Shown: in pieces, positions 1 to 11,775 of the stretch
How the letters are laid out: each line of letters begins with the position of its first letter
How positions within the stretch are numbered: the stretch's first letter is position 1
Source: Echria macrotheca
Taxonomy: Eukaryota; Ascomycota; Sordariomycetes; Sordariales; Schizotheciaceae
Assembly (NCBI GenBank): GCA_030411725.1
Contig: MU839828.1
Span: forward strand, 1,922,001 to 1,986,000
Reading direction: 5' to 3'
DNA: 64,000 bases
Made by a program: the position numbers and the translations under genes
The notes under the pieces: generated by a model
Told to the model about the DNA's origin: nothing
Databases searched by the model: none
Seen by the model: only the letters and a program-made list of their open reading frames with translations

Positions 1-755
<755 letters not shown>

Positions 756-1250
756 ATTGGAGAAGCTCCAGCAGCGATGTGCAGAGGGGCGCAGGGATAA
801 TATCCCTGGAGTTGACAGATGCGCGAGCCGCAGAGAGTTCGGATGGAGGCCAATTGATCGAAGAAATATGCAGTGTCGATAGTTTGGTGGGTAGGTGTCC
901 CGTTCTCGGTCTCGGCCGAGTTGTCTCCCGCTTTTTGGCTGTTTGCCCCTTCTTCTCGCCGGGAGCTGGCCTGGGGAAGGTGGCAAACTGCGACCGATGC
1001 GGGTCAGCCCACCCGAGCTCCGAGATCTTGAAAAGTGGCCAGCCAATCATATTCGAGGAATAACTACTGGGTGCTTCAAGTGCGTCACATGTTTTGGCGT
1101 TAGGCAGTCGCGCTCTCAATCAAAGCGATCGCGTCAACCGTGAACCAAGACTGACCAACAAGTCGCATCACCTTTTAATTCGAGAACCCCCCAATTACCT
1201 CGTCTACGTAGGTACGCACCTCCGCGGAAACCACAACGCGAGACACAACC
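756..1250. promoter_or_regulatory. Shared divergent promoter region HEM15/KU70
   Basis: This 495-bp gap lies between two divergent start codons, so it must hold both promoters. I see no convincing TATA box or named operator. Open frames here on both strands look like chance. Confidence 0.5.
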
Positions 1251-3271
1251 ATGCCTTGGGGAGGCGATGAGGAGAGACGCTCGGAAGATGAGCAGGAGGA
1301 GGAGTTGGACGAAGCCGTGAGTTTCACTGCGAAAATGCAGCAAGTCATTCTGACGCCCATCAGGACTACAAAACGCAAAAGGATGCCATCCTGTTTGCAA
1401 TCGATGTCAGCGAGTCGATGCTTGAGCCCCAAGAGGTGATCGACTCAAAAAAGGCCGACAAGGATTCGGCCGTGTCGGCCTCCCTCAAGACCGCCTATCA
1501 GATTATGCAACAGCGCATCATCTCGCAACCAAAAGATATGATGGGCATCTTGCTTTTCGGCACGGAAAAGTCCAAGTTTCGTGACGAAGCCAGTGCTCGC
1601 GGCGGCACCGGGTATCCCCACTGTTACCTCCTTACCGACCTCGACGTGCCTGCAGCTGAGGATGTCAAGCGGCTGAAGACCATGGTGGAGGAAGACCATG
1701 AAGACCTAGATGAGATTCTGGTGCCTTCGGAGGAGCCCGCTCTCATGTCCAACGTCCTATTTTGTGCCAACCAAATATTCACCACAAACGCCGCCAATTT
1801 TGGGTCGCGACGGCTTTTCATTATCACCGACAATGACGACCCGCATGCTGGCGACAAGACGGCCAAGTCCTCGGCCGCCGTCAGAGCCAAGGATCTGTAT
1901 GATTTGGGCGTGGTCATCGAGCTGTTCCCGATAAGTCGAGGGGACAAGGAGTTTGACATGTCCAAGTTTTACGATGTATGCATCTACAGATCCGTGACTG
2001 GGCCTCAGACTAACGCGCCATAGGACATTATCTATCGGGATCCTGCTGCCGACGTCGGTATAAAGGAGGAAGTCAAGACGTCGAAATCAGGCGACGGGTT
2101 GACGCTCCTCAATTCGCTGATCTCCAACATCAATTCGAAACAGACCCCGAAGAGATCTTACTTTTCCAACCTGGACTTTGAACTTGCTCCGGGTCTTACC
2201 ATATCCATCAAAGGGTATATTCCACTCCACAGACAAACGCCAGCGCGGACTTGCTATGTCTGGACTGGGGGAGAGAAGGCTCAACTTGTACAGTCCGAAA
2301 CGACGAAAGTTGATTCTTCCACCAGGACGGTCGAGAAGTCGGATGTAAAGAAAGCTTACAAGTTCGGCGGCGAATACATCTACTTCAAGCCCGAGGAGGC
2401 CAAATCTCTGAAGCAGCTGGGTCCCAAGGGGCTGCGGATTATCGGCTTCAAGCCACGGTCCATGCTTCCTCCGTGGGCATCCGTGAAGAAGTCCATTTTC
2501 ATTTTCCCCAGCGAGGAAGGCTACGTCGGGTCGACTCGTGTATTCTCGGCTTTGTGGCAGAAACTGCTCAAGGACGAGAAAATGGGTCTCGCCTGGTTTG
2601 TGGCGCGCGACAACGCTAATCCGATTCTTGTGGCGGTACTTCCCTCGAGGAATCCCGATGCCAGCCATTTTCTACCCGCAGGTCTCTGGCTCTACCCACT
2701 CCCTTTTGCAGACGATGTCAGATCAGTGGACCTGGACCGTGGCCCGTCATGCCCCGATGATCTGGTGGATATCATGAGAAAAGTGGTGCAGAACCTACAG
2801 CTCCCCAAAGCCATGTACGATCCGCACAAGTACCCGAACCCGTCTCTCCAATTCCACTACAAAATCTTGCAGGCGATGGCACTTGAGGAAGACATCCCTG
2901 AGAACCCAGAGGATGCCACAATCCCAAAATACCGGCAGATGGACAAGAGGATTGGTGGATACCTTTCAGAGTTGAAGGAGGCTGTTTCGGAGAGGGCCGA
3001 GAACCTCATGCAGAGCAGGGCCCTCAAGCGAGAAGCTGAGGATGATGATGCTGAAAGGCCGGCCAAGAGAGCGAAAGCTAGCGGAGGAGCAAAGAAACCA
3101 TCCGGCGCCATGAACAATGCTCAACTCAAGGAAGCCGTGGACCAGGACACGCTAAAGAAGCTGACGGTAGGGGAGCTCAAAGACATTCTGGCTAGCAAAG
3201 GGCTAAGTACGGTGGGCAAGAAGGCAGATCTCGTAGAGAAGTTGGAGCAGTGGGTCGAGGAGAACACATGA
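1251..3271 (+). CDS. KU70: ATP-dependent DNA helicase II subunit Ku70 (NHEJ)
   Basis: Ku70 pairs with Ku80 to bind DNA double-strand ends and start non-homologous end joining; it also works at telomeres. Three exons: 1251-1316, 1364-1975 and 2024-3271, with introns of 47 and 48 nt, giving 641 aa, the usual fungal length. An acidic N-terminal stretch ([17 protein letters not shown]) leads into the vWA-type domain ([12 protein letters not shown], about residues 30-40). The central Ku beta-barrel core includes [12 protein letters not shown] and [15 protein letters not shown] lysine-rich bipartite linker ([17 protein letters not shown]) precedes a C-terminal SAP DNA-binding domain ([15 protein letters not shown], about residues 600-637). 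No breaks were seen. The gene is orthologous in appearance to Neurospora mus-51. Confidence 0.95.
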
Positions 3272-3769
3272 ACACATGAGGAAGGGGGTGGACAAAACCA
3301 TATGAAGGGGTTTGGTGACATGATGTAACGATTTAGTGTGCGGTCTGGAGGCGTTGGCATTGGCTTCAGCACATTGAGTGCTTGTAAGATACGGTAATTG
3401 GGAGTTTAAGGACTACTCATTTTGCAAGACACACCCTGACATACATGCCTGGTTGAGTGGGATGAATTTGGACCCTAACCCTAGATCACGCAAACAACAA
3501 CCTTCCAACACCCCACCCTCTGTGTCTCTTTCTGCTGCAACACCAATGCACGTGATTCACTGAACCTGGCTTCTCCAGAACGCCTCTATTCACGTCCCCA
3601 CCTGCTGCATCCGCGTTCGCGCCACGACGAAAAGCTGCCTGCGTCGTTCCCAACTGCCAGCCGCGCAATGCTGCGCGGTTTGCAGGCCTCACCTCTAACG
3701 TCACCGCTGCCGAGCGGTTTCTAGTCTCGGCAACCGCGTCGGCGGGGCGCAATTGACAAGGTCGCCGCC
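3272..3769. other. Intergenic: KU70 3' end and promoter of the Zn2Cys6 gene
   Basis: No gene is seen in these 498 bp. It contains a two-unit telomere-like motif (3472-3484) and CA/CT-rich sequence just before the next start codon. Confidence 0.5.
3472..3484. promoter_or_regulatory. Telobox-like motif (ACCCTAACCCTAG)
   Basis: Two abutting copies of the CCCTAA telomeric repeat lie about 290 bp upstream of the Zn2Cys6 gene start. Such interstitial motifs can bind Myb/TRF-type telobox proteins; any function here is inference only. Confidence 0.35.
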
Positions 3770-6700
3770 ATGGAGGCTCTGCTCGGCTCCGCCGCCGTCG
3801 ACAACTCGTGCTCGTCGATCGAACAGCTCCAGGATCGCCTGCGCGGCTTCTTCACCACTCGCGTCACCGATACAAGCGCCGAACACGTCACCCAGACATA
3901 CGAGTTTGGGCCTTCGGTTGTCTTCACCGTCCCGGTCACCGACCCCGAGAACGGCGCGCTCGAGAATGCGACCCTCCTCGACCCCCAGCTTGGTGGTCTC
4001 CGATCAAGCGTTGCGACCGCAGCCGATGGCTCCCAGCCGGTTCGCCACATCAGCGCCATTGAGGCTCTGATGAACCAGCCGCGAGATGAGGGTCTTTTGC
4101 AGAAGTCGGTTGCCAAGCACATTGTCGCGGCGTTCAGCGAGGTCGACCACAGTCACTGGATCATTAGAGGAGTCTCTATGACGGACCGAGGCTGGACTTT
4201 TACATACATCTGCCGGGATTCTCTGCAAGCCTGGCAGCGCCAACATGCTAAAACTCCGGCCAAGCAGCCCATTGGGGCTTGGAGCGGGCAGGGCGGCGAC
4301 GATCCTATCAATCTCGGCCGGCCTTCCTTTGACTGCCGAGGGCAAGTCACCATCAGCTTCCTCAAACCCACCAGAGTGATCGAAGTCAAGTATGAACACA
4401 CACCCTTACACAAGTCGGTTGCAGAACTCTTGGAGCTTCTGGCTCCTGAGCTGCCGCCGCCTCCTTCTTTGCCATTTGGACAGAAGAAAGTCAAACAGCC
4501 AAAGCCTCCTAAGGAACCCAAGCCACCCAAGCCACCCAAGGAACCGAAAGCCCCAAAGACGCCGAAAGCGCCCAGGAAGCGGCCCGCTGGAGATGCTGCC
4601 GAAGGTGACGGGTCCCAGCCCAAGAAACGTCGAAAGAAGGACTCTCAGGCCCTCGGTCCTGATGGCACGGTACTCCCTCCTGAGATGCCCGGTGCGCTAC
4701 CCGTCGGGGATGGATCACAGCGGCCACTATGTAACCAACCTGGCGCGAATGGCGTGGATTCTGCTGGCAACTATCCGGAGGGCCTTGTGGGCGACGATGG
4801 TCAGCAACCCAGTGCAGTCCACGGCGCCACCACTCTCAACGTGTCGCCCGAGGAGGCGGCTCGAAGAAATGAGGTTGCGGTACACCTGCTCCAGGAGAAT
4901 AACATCGATCCTCAGTCTCTATCCGCCGACCAGTTCAATATCTTTGCGAACCAGTCGCCAGAGTTGCAACAGGAATCACTGGCCATGCTCGTCAAGTACG
5001 GAGCCGAACGCCTGCGGATCGTCCATCCCAATAAGAATGGGGCGGCCACCAGCCAACCTCACCCGGCGCAACCTTATGTGGATCAACAGGCGGCCGCAGT
5101 TCAATCGCCGTCTGGTTCCGGAAAGGGTTCAAAGGCCAAGCGACCGAAAAAGCAGAAATCCACCGGTGCGGCGGCGCCTGATCCCGAATCCGATGCGGGT
5201 GTGGTAAATGGGAACGTCGGCGCGACAAAGGCGACGGCCAAAATCAAGCTTACCAGGGGAGCATGTGAGGGCTGCCGGTTGTCCAAGCGCAAGGTATGTA
5301 TACCGATTTTGAGGGCGAATCCGGGGCTAACGTTCAATAGTGTGACAAGGAGAAGCCAAGCTGTTCGACGTGTGTTAAAAATGGGATTCCTTGTGAGTAT
5401 GCCATCGCAAAGCCGAGAACCTTCCGCGCGTCGAAAGCGGCGGAAGAAGAATCGGTAGTCGAGGAACCGGAACCGCAGGTCATAATACAGGACGATGAAC
5501 CTGACGATCTGCCTTCCCCCGGATTCACTACTGGCCCAGTCGAAGTTCCACCGTCTCAGCTGGTTTCACCTCCGATTGAATCGCCTGCTGACTTCGCACA
5601 ACCTACGGCTCTTTATAACCATCCATCGGGCCTGTCATTCCCGGGTGCTGCGGACGTACCACAGCAGGATGGCTTACCCAACTACACGGCCCCGGTCGAG
5701 ACGACGGTGGACGCACCGCTGAGCACTTATGCATATCCTCCGCCCGCGCATGAGCCAGCTCTTTCCTTCCCCGAGCAACCGGCTCCTCAGCAGACGGCCA
5801 AAGCCGGCAGTCAGCGGTCAAGATCGCGACGCGCACTCCCATCCGGCCAACCAGCGCAAGATCGCCCACCCAGTGCCCATGCGGATTCCCAGGCCAACAG
5901 CTGGCAAGCCGTGTCCCATTCGCCCACTATGGCATCTGCTGTAGCTACCAGGACGTCACCGAGGCAAGCCAAAGCTTGGCAGACGGCGCAGAATGCGTCT
6001 ACTACATATGACAGCGTTCGGCAACCGAGCTGGGCGACGAGCCAGCCGGCGGCTCCTGCATCAAGTACTCCGGCGTTTACCTCGCCACCCCTGGCTGCGG
6101 CGCAGACGACCAGATCAAAGTCGAGACAGTCGGGGAGGACCCAAACTCCGGTTCAGGCTGTGTCTGTGAATCGGCCGGTTCAAGCTCCAGCAAGTCAAAC
6201 ACACGCAACCGCGTATCCGGCAGCGACAGGAGCGTCTGGTTCGACGTCAGTTTCAAGTTATGACTACAGTCAATACTCGAATGCACGGGCGGAACCGGCA
6301 AGCAATACCGTCGCGTATGAGCCATATGGCAACCACTCTTCATCGACGAACCCGCCACCCAATTCGTATTCTTCGTATGGGAATTATAACTCGCGAACGG
6401 CAAACGGCACACCATCCGCCAATACCACGTTGCAGACGGCGGCATCATCGTACAACGCAACCACCGTTACTGCACCAAGCACGACGCAGTGGGGAGCAAC
6501 CAACAATGCTCAGTCGCGAAATACCCAATCCTATAATAATAACCAGGCTAGCTCGACCGGTGGTTCATACAACCGCTCCTCTCAGGCCGTACAAGGATTT
6601 AGCGTGCGTCCGCAGCCGCCAGCTCAGACCAGGAGCACAACAAGCGCCTATAATCAGGCGCAGCAACCCCAACGCCAGCAGCCACAGCGTCAACAGCCGC

Positions 6701-6993
6701 AGCAGGCACAGCAGGGCTACAACGGGTACAACAACCAGCAAGCCAACAATGACCAGCAGCACAATTGGTATGGCTTCAATTCGGTCAACAATTCGGCTTC
6801 TGGCTACAACCCGTCGAGTGGTAGCACTAACAACGCTTACTCTGGGGGCTCCCACGCGCACCCAAGTACCGGCTCGGGATCGTATAACCAGACTCACCAC
6901 CGGTCGATGAACCTTTCGAGCCACACATACAGCAGCATTAACGGGCAGGATCAGGCGCTGTACGACCTGCTGGGGAACGGCAATGAGGGTTAG
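3770..6993 (+). CDS. Large nuclear protein with central Zn2Cys6 cluster and prion-like C-terminus
   Basis: Two exons (3770-5293, 5341-6993) encode 1058 aa; the 47-nt intron falls inside the zinc cluster. Residues 1 to about 210 form an ordered domain I cannot name (conserved-looking HWIIRGVSMTDRGWTFTYIC). Then comes a Lys/Pro stretch (repeats of KPPKEPK) with a KKRRKK nuclear-localisation-like patch. The Zn2Cys6 binuclear cluster has all six cysteines: C499-x2-C502-x6-C509-x6-C516-x2-C519-x6-C526. This is the fungal Gal4-type DNA-binding fold. The remaining 530 residues are low complexity: first Pro/Ser/Thr, then Gln/Asn/Ser/Tyr-rich (about 750-1030), like a prion-like activation or condensate domain. 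No fungal-specific middle homology region (Fungal_trans) is visible. A sequence-specific transcription regulator is likely; its target is unknown. Confidence 0.85.
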
Positions 6994-7699
6994 AAGCCGT
7001 TTTTGATTTGGGCTGATTCTGGACCAGCATCCGAGTGATTTCGGAAGCATTTTCTTGTGTATACTTATGACTACCGGCGAGTAGCATTTTGGTCCGTGAC
7101 ATGAGAACCGCATTAGAGCTCCTGACAAGAAAGTCAGAGGAGCAGAGACCGAGGGTAGTTATTGGGGGGCAGCCGGCTTATTTAGTTTTTAATTCAGCGT
7201 ATGTATGTGGCGGTCACATACACCTGAGCGGGGCGGGAACGGACGAGCGAACTCAAAGGTCTCATTGGAAGGAAGGAGGCATGGCGTTCTACGGCGCAAA
7301 GATGGACAAGCGGGAGATATCGAACTCCCTGGCTGGCATCTGGCGGGACGGCGCATAGATATCATATGGCTCTGGGCCCTGTGGGCTCGGTATGTGTCAT
7401 AAGTAGTGTACGTAAATGGAAATTTTGGACTCCATGGGTCAGTAGTGGCTTAGGACGTGTTGATGTTTGTGATGTGTCTTCCAGCAGTGTTTCCTAGACA
7501 GCGGTCTGGCTCCCCCGATCCAATGTATTATCAGTATATAAGCTTGAACACAATGGATGGGTATCTGGGTATCTTATTCTTTTTGTATTATCATACAATC
7601 CTCCGGTCTACACTTTCAACACATGTACAGCTCTTCGTACATTTTGGGGCTCCGGCCATGTCTATACGTCACCACACCTCCATCTTACAAAACGCACCA
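6994..7699. other. Intergenic between convergent genes (3' UTRs)
   Basis: About 700 bp between the stop codons of two convergent genes. It is presumably 3' UTR sequence with polyadenylation signals. No supported gene or RNA is seen. Confidence 0.5.
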
Positions 7700-9577
7700 C
7701 TACGGTGGAGGGCCTACCGTATTCCCACGATGCTCATCCTCCAGACTTCCCTCCTCCAACCCATCATTAATCAACGCCTCAACATCCACCCCCTCCAGAT
7801 CCAACCTCCCCCCAGCAACCTCCAACACCTCTCTCGCCCGCTCTTCCCCCTCACACCTCGCCAGCGCATGAACAGCCCGCAGCACCAGATCCCTATCCTC
7901 CCACGCGACGCCCTGCTTATCCTCCTCCCCGTCCACAACAAGAACCCGATACGCAACCATGGGATCCCCCGCAACCAGCGCACAGCGCATAATATCCCGA
8001 AACATAAACGGCCTCCTCGGCACCGTCGACAGCTCAAGCTGCTTGAGCGCAAACAGAGCATGTGCCGGCTCGCTCGCATGCTGCAGCACCAACCCCAACG
8101 TCCTCGAGCTCGGCCCCTCGGTACACAGCCGCGGAATATCCCCATACAGCGCAACCGCCCTGTCCACATGTCCCTTGCGACAGAGCCCTTCCAGGACCAC
8201 ATCGACCGCCGCGACGGGGAGGTCATTATACTCCCCCCTCAAATCCTCAAGCACACCCACCGCCTCCTCCACCCCCTCGTCGCGCGTCAGTAAGAGCGAG
8301 TAAATAGCCCGCGTACTCCCCGCCTCGGGCTGAATCCCCGCGCGCAGCATGATACACAGCACGCCCATGGCCGCCCTCAGATCCTTCTTAGTCGCATAGC
8401 ACTCGACCATAGCCTCGTAGTGGTGCACCGCCAGCCTCATCCTCCCCGCCAACACCTCGAGCGCTCTAGAGGCAAGCCCGTCGTCCCCGACGCGCGCCGC
8501 CATGCCGAGCAGATCGGTAACCGTCCCGTCCGACGGACTGATCCCGCGCCGCTCGACGAGCTCGTCCCATATGAACTTGGTCTCGCGATACCGGTGCTGC
8601 GCGACGCAGTGGTCCAGCAGGAGATACCAAAGCGAGTACGCCGACGCCGACGCTCCCTCGCCAGCAGAAGCAGCAGAAGCAGAGCTTTCTACTTCTGACG
8701 AGTGGTGGTGGTGGCGGCGCGTCATCAACTGCACGGCAACGTCGGCATGCCCCCTCTTCGCCAGGACGCAAATGACCACGTCCAGCACCCACGCCGGGAA
8801 CGGAACCCGCCTGTCCAGCATGTCTTCCACAAAATCGACGGCCATCTCGAGCTGGCCGTCGCGGAGCAGACCCAGCGCCAGACTCCCCCGCGCGTCGGCG
8901 GTCAGCCCGGCCGCATCGACATCCTCATCCCCATTTCCAACCTGCTGCCCTTTTGAACGTGAAGAACCCAACTCGCGAAGCTCATGCAGAACCTTGATCC
9001 GCAGTAAATAATGCGGATGCACAGCCAAACCCTTGAGCACGGCATGTAAAAACCCCAGACTTAAGGGGCCCCCCTCTTTTCTAGCCCTCGCAAATAGAGA
9101 AGTAAGTTCACCCGCCGAACCAGACGGATCCCAGTTCGCCACGGCCAGGGCCTCGTAGATGCGCATATCTACTGCTTTCTTCTTTTCGCTTCCATGATAC
9201 TTGACCAAAAAATCGACGACCCGCCGGATCGGCACGTGCTGGCTGGTTGAGTGGCGGAGGGAGTGGAGGAATGCGTAGATCTCCTGCGCCGAGGTCGGGT
9301 CGGAGATGCCCCGTACCGGCGGTTTGAGGTTTTGTTTTTCATGTTTTTTTCTTCGTGGTTGTACCACCCACTGCTGGCGTGAGGGGGGGACATTGGAGGT
9401 GGTGGTGGTGGGTATAGCAGCAGCAGCGCCGTTGGAGGCAAAGTGCCGGCTGCTGCGGGTGGTGGTGGTTACCGCTTGATTGAGACATGTTTGGTTGATT
9501 ATTGCATCAGTTGGCGGCCCGAGATTTCGTGTGAGACTCTTTCGACCCAACAAAAGAAAATGACGGCGTGTGGACAT
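7700..9577 (-). CDS. Pentatricopeptide-repeat-like mitochondrial protein
   Basis: A single uninterrupted frame of 625 aa. The first about 75 residues are rich in Arg/Ser/Thr and lack acidic residues (MSTRRHFLLLGRKSLTRN), a typical matrix-targeting presequence. The body is all-helical with repeating units of about 35 residues carrying PPR-type patterns such as HYEAMVECYATKKDLRAA and AVDVVLEGLCRKGHVDRA. These resemble the fungal PPR proteins that bind mitochondrial transcripts for translation or processing. A His-rich loop (RRHHHHSSEVES) and a Ser/Ala linker interrupt the repeats in the middle. I cannot assign the RNA target or an orthologue. Note that 3' of this gene lies the convergent Zn2Cys6 gene, and LSM4 lies upstream on the same strand. 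Confidence 0.75.
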   Translation of the reverse strand: MSTRRHFLLLGRKSLTRNLGPPTDAIINQTCLNQAVTTTTRSSRHFASNGAAAAIPTTTTSNVPPSRQQWVVQPRRKKHEKQNLKPPVRGISDPTSAQEIYAFLHSLRHSTSQHVPIRRVVDFLVKYHGSEKKKAVDMRIYEALAVANWDPSGSAGELTSLFARARKEGGPLSLGFLHAVLKGLAVHPHYLLRIKVLHELRELGSSRSKGQQVGNGDEDVDAAGLTADARGSLALGLLRDGQLEMAVDFVEDMLDRRVPFPAWVLDVVICVLAKRGHADVAVQLMTRRHHHHSSEVESSASAASAGEGASASAYSLWYLLLDHCVAQHRYRETKFIWDELVERRGISPSDGTVTDLLGMAARVGDDGLASRALEVLAGRMRLAVHHYEAMVECYATKKDLRAAMGVLCIMLRAGIQPEAGSTRAIYSLLLTRDEGVEEAVGVLEDLRGEYNDLPVAAVDVVLEGLCRKGHVDRAVALYGDIPRLCTEGPSSRTLGLVLQHASEPAHALFALKQLELSTVPRRPFMFRDIMRCALVAGDPMVAYRVLVVDGEEDKQGVAWEDRDLVLRAVHALARCEGEERAREVLEVAGGRLDLEGVDVEALINDGLEEGSLEDEHRGNTVGPPP

Positions 9578-9980
9578 TTTTTTTGTCCCATCTCCGTCCG
9601 GATTTTTGTTAACATATGTGAAGCTTGGGATTTGTTGAAGAGCTCACGTTGAGAAAATGCTTGGCGTATTGCCGCCGGCACGGTTTAAACGCCAAGTCAC
9701 GTGCGCATCTCCAGAGAGAATGACCAGCGACGAGATATCACGACCACCTCTCTTGCTATTCGTCTAGCTAACCGTGACTGATAGTCTCTGTAGGTCGTTC
9801 TTCCGTGGAGGCATAGTATCCCTGTTGCACTGTCATATATGCCCCAGTAGGACCTGAACTCAGGGAACCACACAAGACAGGGCCTGATGCTCATCCTCCC
9901 CAGAGCCACTTGTAGCATTCTTTCCACACATTATCCATATCGTCCCCTTTCGAGACCAGACCCAAGGGAAGAGAATTCAA
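9578..9980. other. Intergenic: PPR gene promoter and LSM4 3' end
   Basis: A 403-bp spacer between two genes on the minus strand. No additional gene or motif is seen. Confidence 0.5.
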
Positions 9981-10733
9981 TCAACCACCCCTTCCCCGAC
10001 CCCGACCCCGTCCCTGACCGCGCCCACCGCGACCTCTATCCCCTCCACCCCGTCCACCATGATCACCTCTCCCCTGCCCGCCTCGACCGCCGCGGAACCC
10101 GCCCTGTCGACCGCCGTCCTGCTCCTTGACAATATCGAGGATCTCGTCCTGCACCTGCACGTATTTGATCTGTTTTCCATCCGTGTCAGCCATCCCCCAA
10201 CCAACCATATAACCATATATATATATCACACCAGAAAGAAAAAAAAGAACCTACATGATTTCCCTTGACGTAAACCTCCGGTAACCTCATAAACTTGTCG
10301 CCATCCTATATTCGCCCAATAAGTTAGTTAGTCAGAATCAATCCATCCATCTCTGTATATCTCCCCCCGTTCTACCGCCCCATCTTCTAGAACTTCGCCG
10401 CGCGCAAGACGATTTCGTTCGTGATGGTTCTCGGGTTTCCCTCCCATATATATATATATATGAACGAGAAAAAGAGGAGGAGGAGGATCGGAATAAAAAC
10501 GCACCGGACTAGTCTGCACCACCTCCCGCAGCGTCAAATTCATCCACGTATCGCACTGCACCAGGTGCCCGTTGAGCGTCTCGCCGCTCTTGAGCTCGAC
10601 CAGCATCGGGTGGCCCTGTGCCGCCGTGAGGACGCCGAGGGGTAACTATTTTGTTATTGATCGTCTGTTAGTCTCTGCACCAAAGCAGCGTGAATAAAAA
10701 AAAGAGGAAACCCCAAAAAAGACGAACCACCAT
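9981..10733 (-). CDS. LSM4: U6 snRNA-associated Sm-like protein LSm4
   Basis: LSm4 is a ring subunit of Lsm2-8 (U6 snRNP, splicing) and Lsm1-7 (cytoplasmic mRNA decapping). Four coding exons: 10733-10731 (just the ATG), 10645-10505, 10305-10255 and 10169-9981; product about 127 aa. Exon 2 opens with [20 protein letters not shown], the universal LSm4 N-terminus after Met, so the start codon must sit alone in exon 1. Intron 1 has a good ACTAAC branch site and TAG acceptor, but its donor GTGGTT is weak, so exon 1 is the least certain part. The Sm fold (Sm1 [20 protein letters not shown], Sm2 near KGNHIKYVQV) is complete. An RGG-rich tail follows, typical of LSm4 and linked to P-body assembly. 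Introns 2 and 3 contain AT microsatellites. Confidence 0.88.
10446..10461. repeat. AT dinucleotide microsatellite in LSM4 intron 2
   Basis: Eight AT units lie inside the intron between LSM4 coding exons 2 and 3. A shorter AT run lies in intron 3 near 10214. Confidence 0.8.
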
Positions 10734-11228
10734 GTTTATTTATGATCTGATCCTGTCCTCGTCCTTGCTCGACTTGATTCAATCGGGTTGCGCCCGCACA
10801 AGTGTGGATTACGCGGTGAGTAGAGTCGGATTGCCGATCCAGATAGATACCAACAGAAATCAATCGGCGGTTGTTTGTTCGGGGTTCCGCTCAATGGTCG
10901 TCGTAGTTCTCGGTCGTGCGATGCAATGCGACGGTTTGTTGGAACTTTGGTGACTTTGGTCAACGGGCAGGTCGCAGCCGCGCGCAATGGTGGGGAGCTG
11001 CTGCGTGAGCTTCCTCCAGTTGCGTGCCTGCGTCAGGGTGTGGGGCCAGAGCTTTTGGGGGAGTGTCTCAATGTTAATAACTAAAACCTCACACCCTTCC
11101 CTTTGGCAGCTGTGAACCGCCTGCCATTATCCAGTCCTTTGAGAAGGAGCAAAAAAGAAACACTTCCCCAGACAGTTGCAAAAAGATGAACTCATGGCAG
11201 GGAGTCCATGAGCAAAAATTGAAGCTTT
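10734..11228. other. Intergenic: LSM4 promoter
   Basis: A 495-bp region between the LSM4 start and the tRNA 3' end. I see no open frame with family similarity and no clear promoter element. Confidence 0.5.
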
Positions 11229-11312
11229 GGACGAGCTGGGAATCGAACCCAGGACCTTTCGCATACAGGTGAGTATGCTAAGCGAACGCTCTACCAACTG
11301 AGCCACACGCCC
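11229..11312 (-). tRNA. tRNA-Ala (anticodon AGC) with 12-nt intron
   Basis: The minus strand folds into a complete cloverleaf. The acceptor is GGGCGTG/CTCGTCC, including the G3:U70 wobble that defines alanine tRNAs. The D arm is GCTC/GAGC with an AGTTGGTA loop, and the T arm is CTGGG-TTCGATT-CCCAG. The anticodon stem TTCGC/GCGAA encloses a loop reading TT-AGC-A. A 12-nt intron (11264-11275) sits at the canonical 37/38 position and leaves 72 nt mature. The internal A and B boxes are intact, and CCA is not encoded, as expected for a nuclear gene. The acceptor sequence matches the yeast tRNA-Ala pattern. Confidence 0.95.
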
Positions 11313-11775
11313 TGTGATGCTGTGATACTCAGTGCAGGTAATCTTCTATATCACAGCCGTGGTTCTTTCGCTCAATCGGAAAGCAAACGGTTCTCGGTTG
11401 CTCCATCGCTGCCCATGGAAAACGATACACCGCTTGTGAGAGTAAGATGAATGGTAGCGGGAACAGTCCTAACACCAGTGGCCATGGAAGGCATGGCCAT
11501 TCATCCATCGATAACTGTAAGCCAGAAAGTTGCAACTTCACTTGCTACAAAACAACATTTCTGTCCAGTACATGAAGGACGAAATCAAGACCTAGGATTG
11601 GTTCTATAGACCGAATAACGCAGGCACCAGCCGGATAATCAACCAGGAACATCGCACCCAGAAACCCACAGCAATGGAAACAGTACAACCTAACCGCCTG
11701 ACCCGCCACGGGACAGACCCTCGAAACAAACATTGGCACCCGCCAAACACCCGCTTAACCCATGGGAATCCGAAT
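11313..11775. other. Intergenic between BAR gene 3' end and tRNA
   Basis: 463 bp with no supported gene. It includes the tRNA 5' flank and the likely 3' UTR of the BAR-domain gene. Confidence 0.5.
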
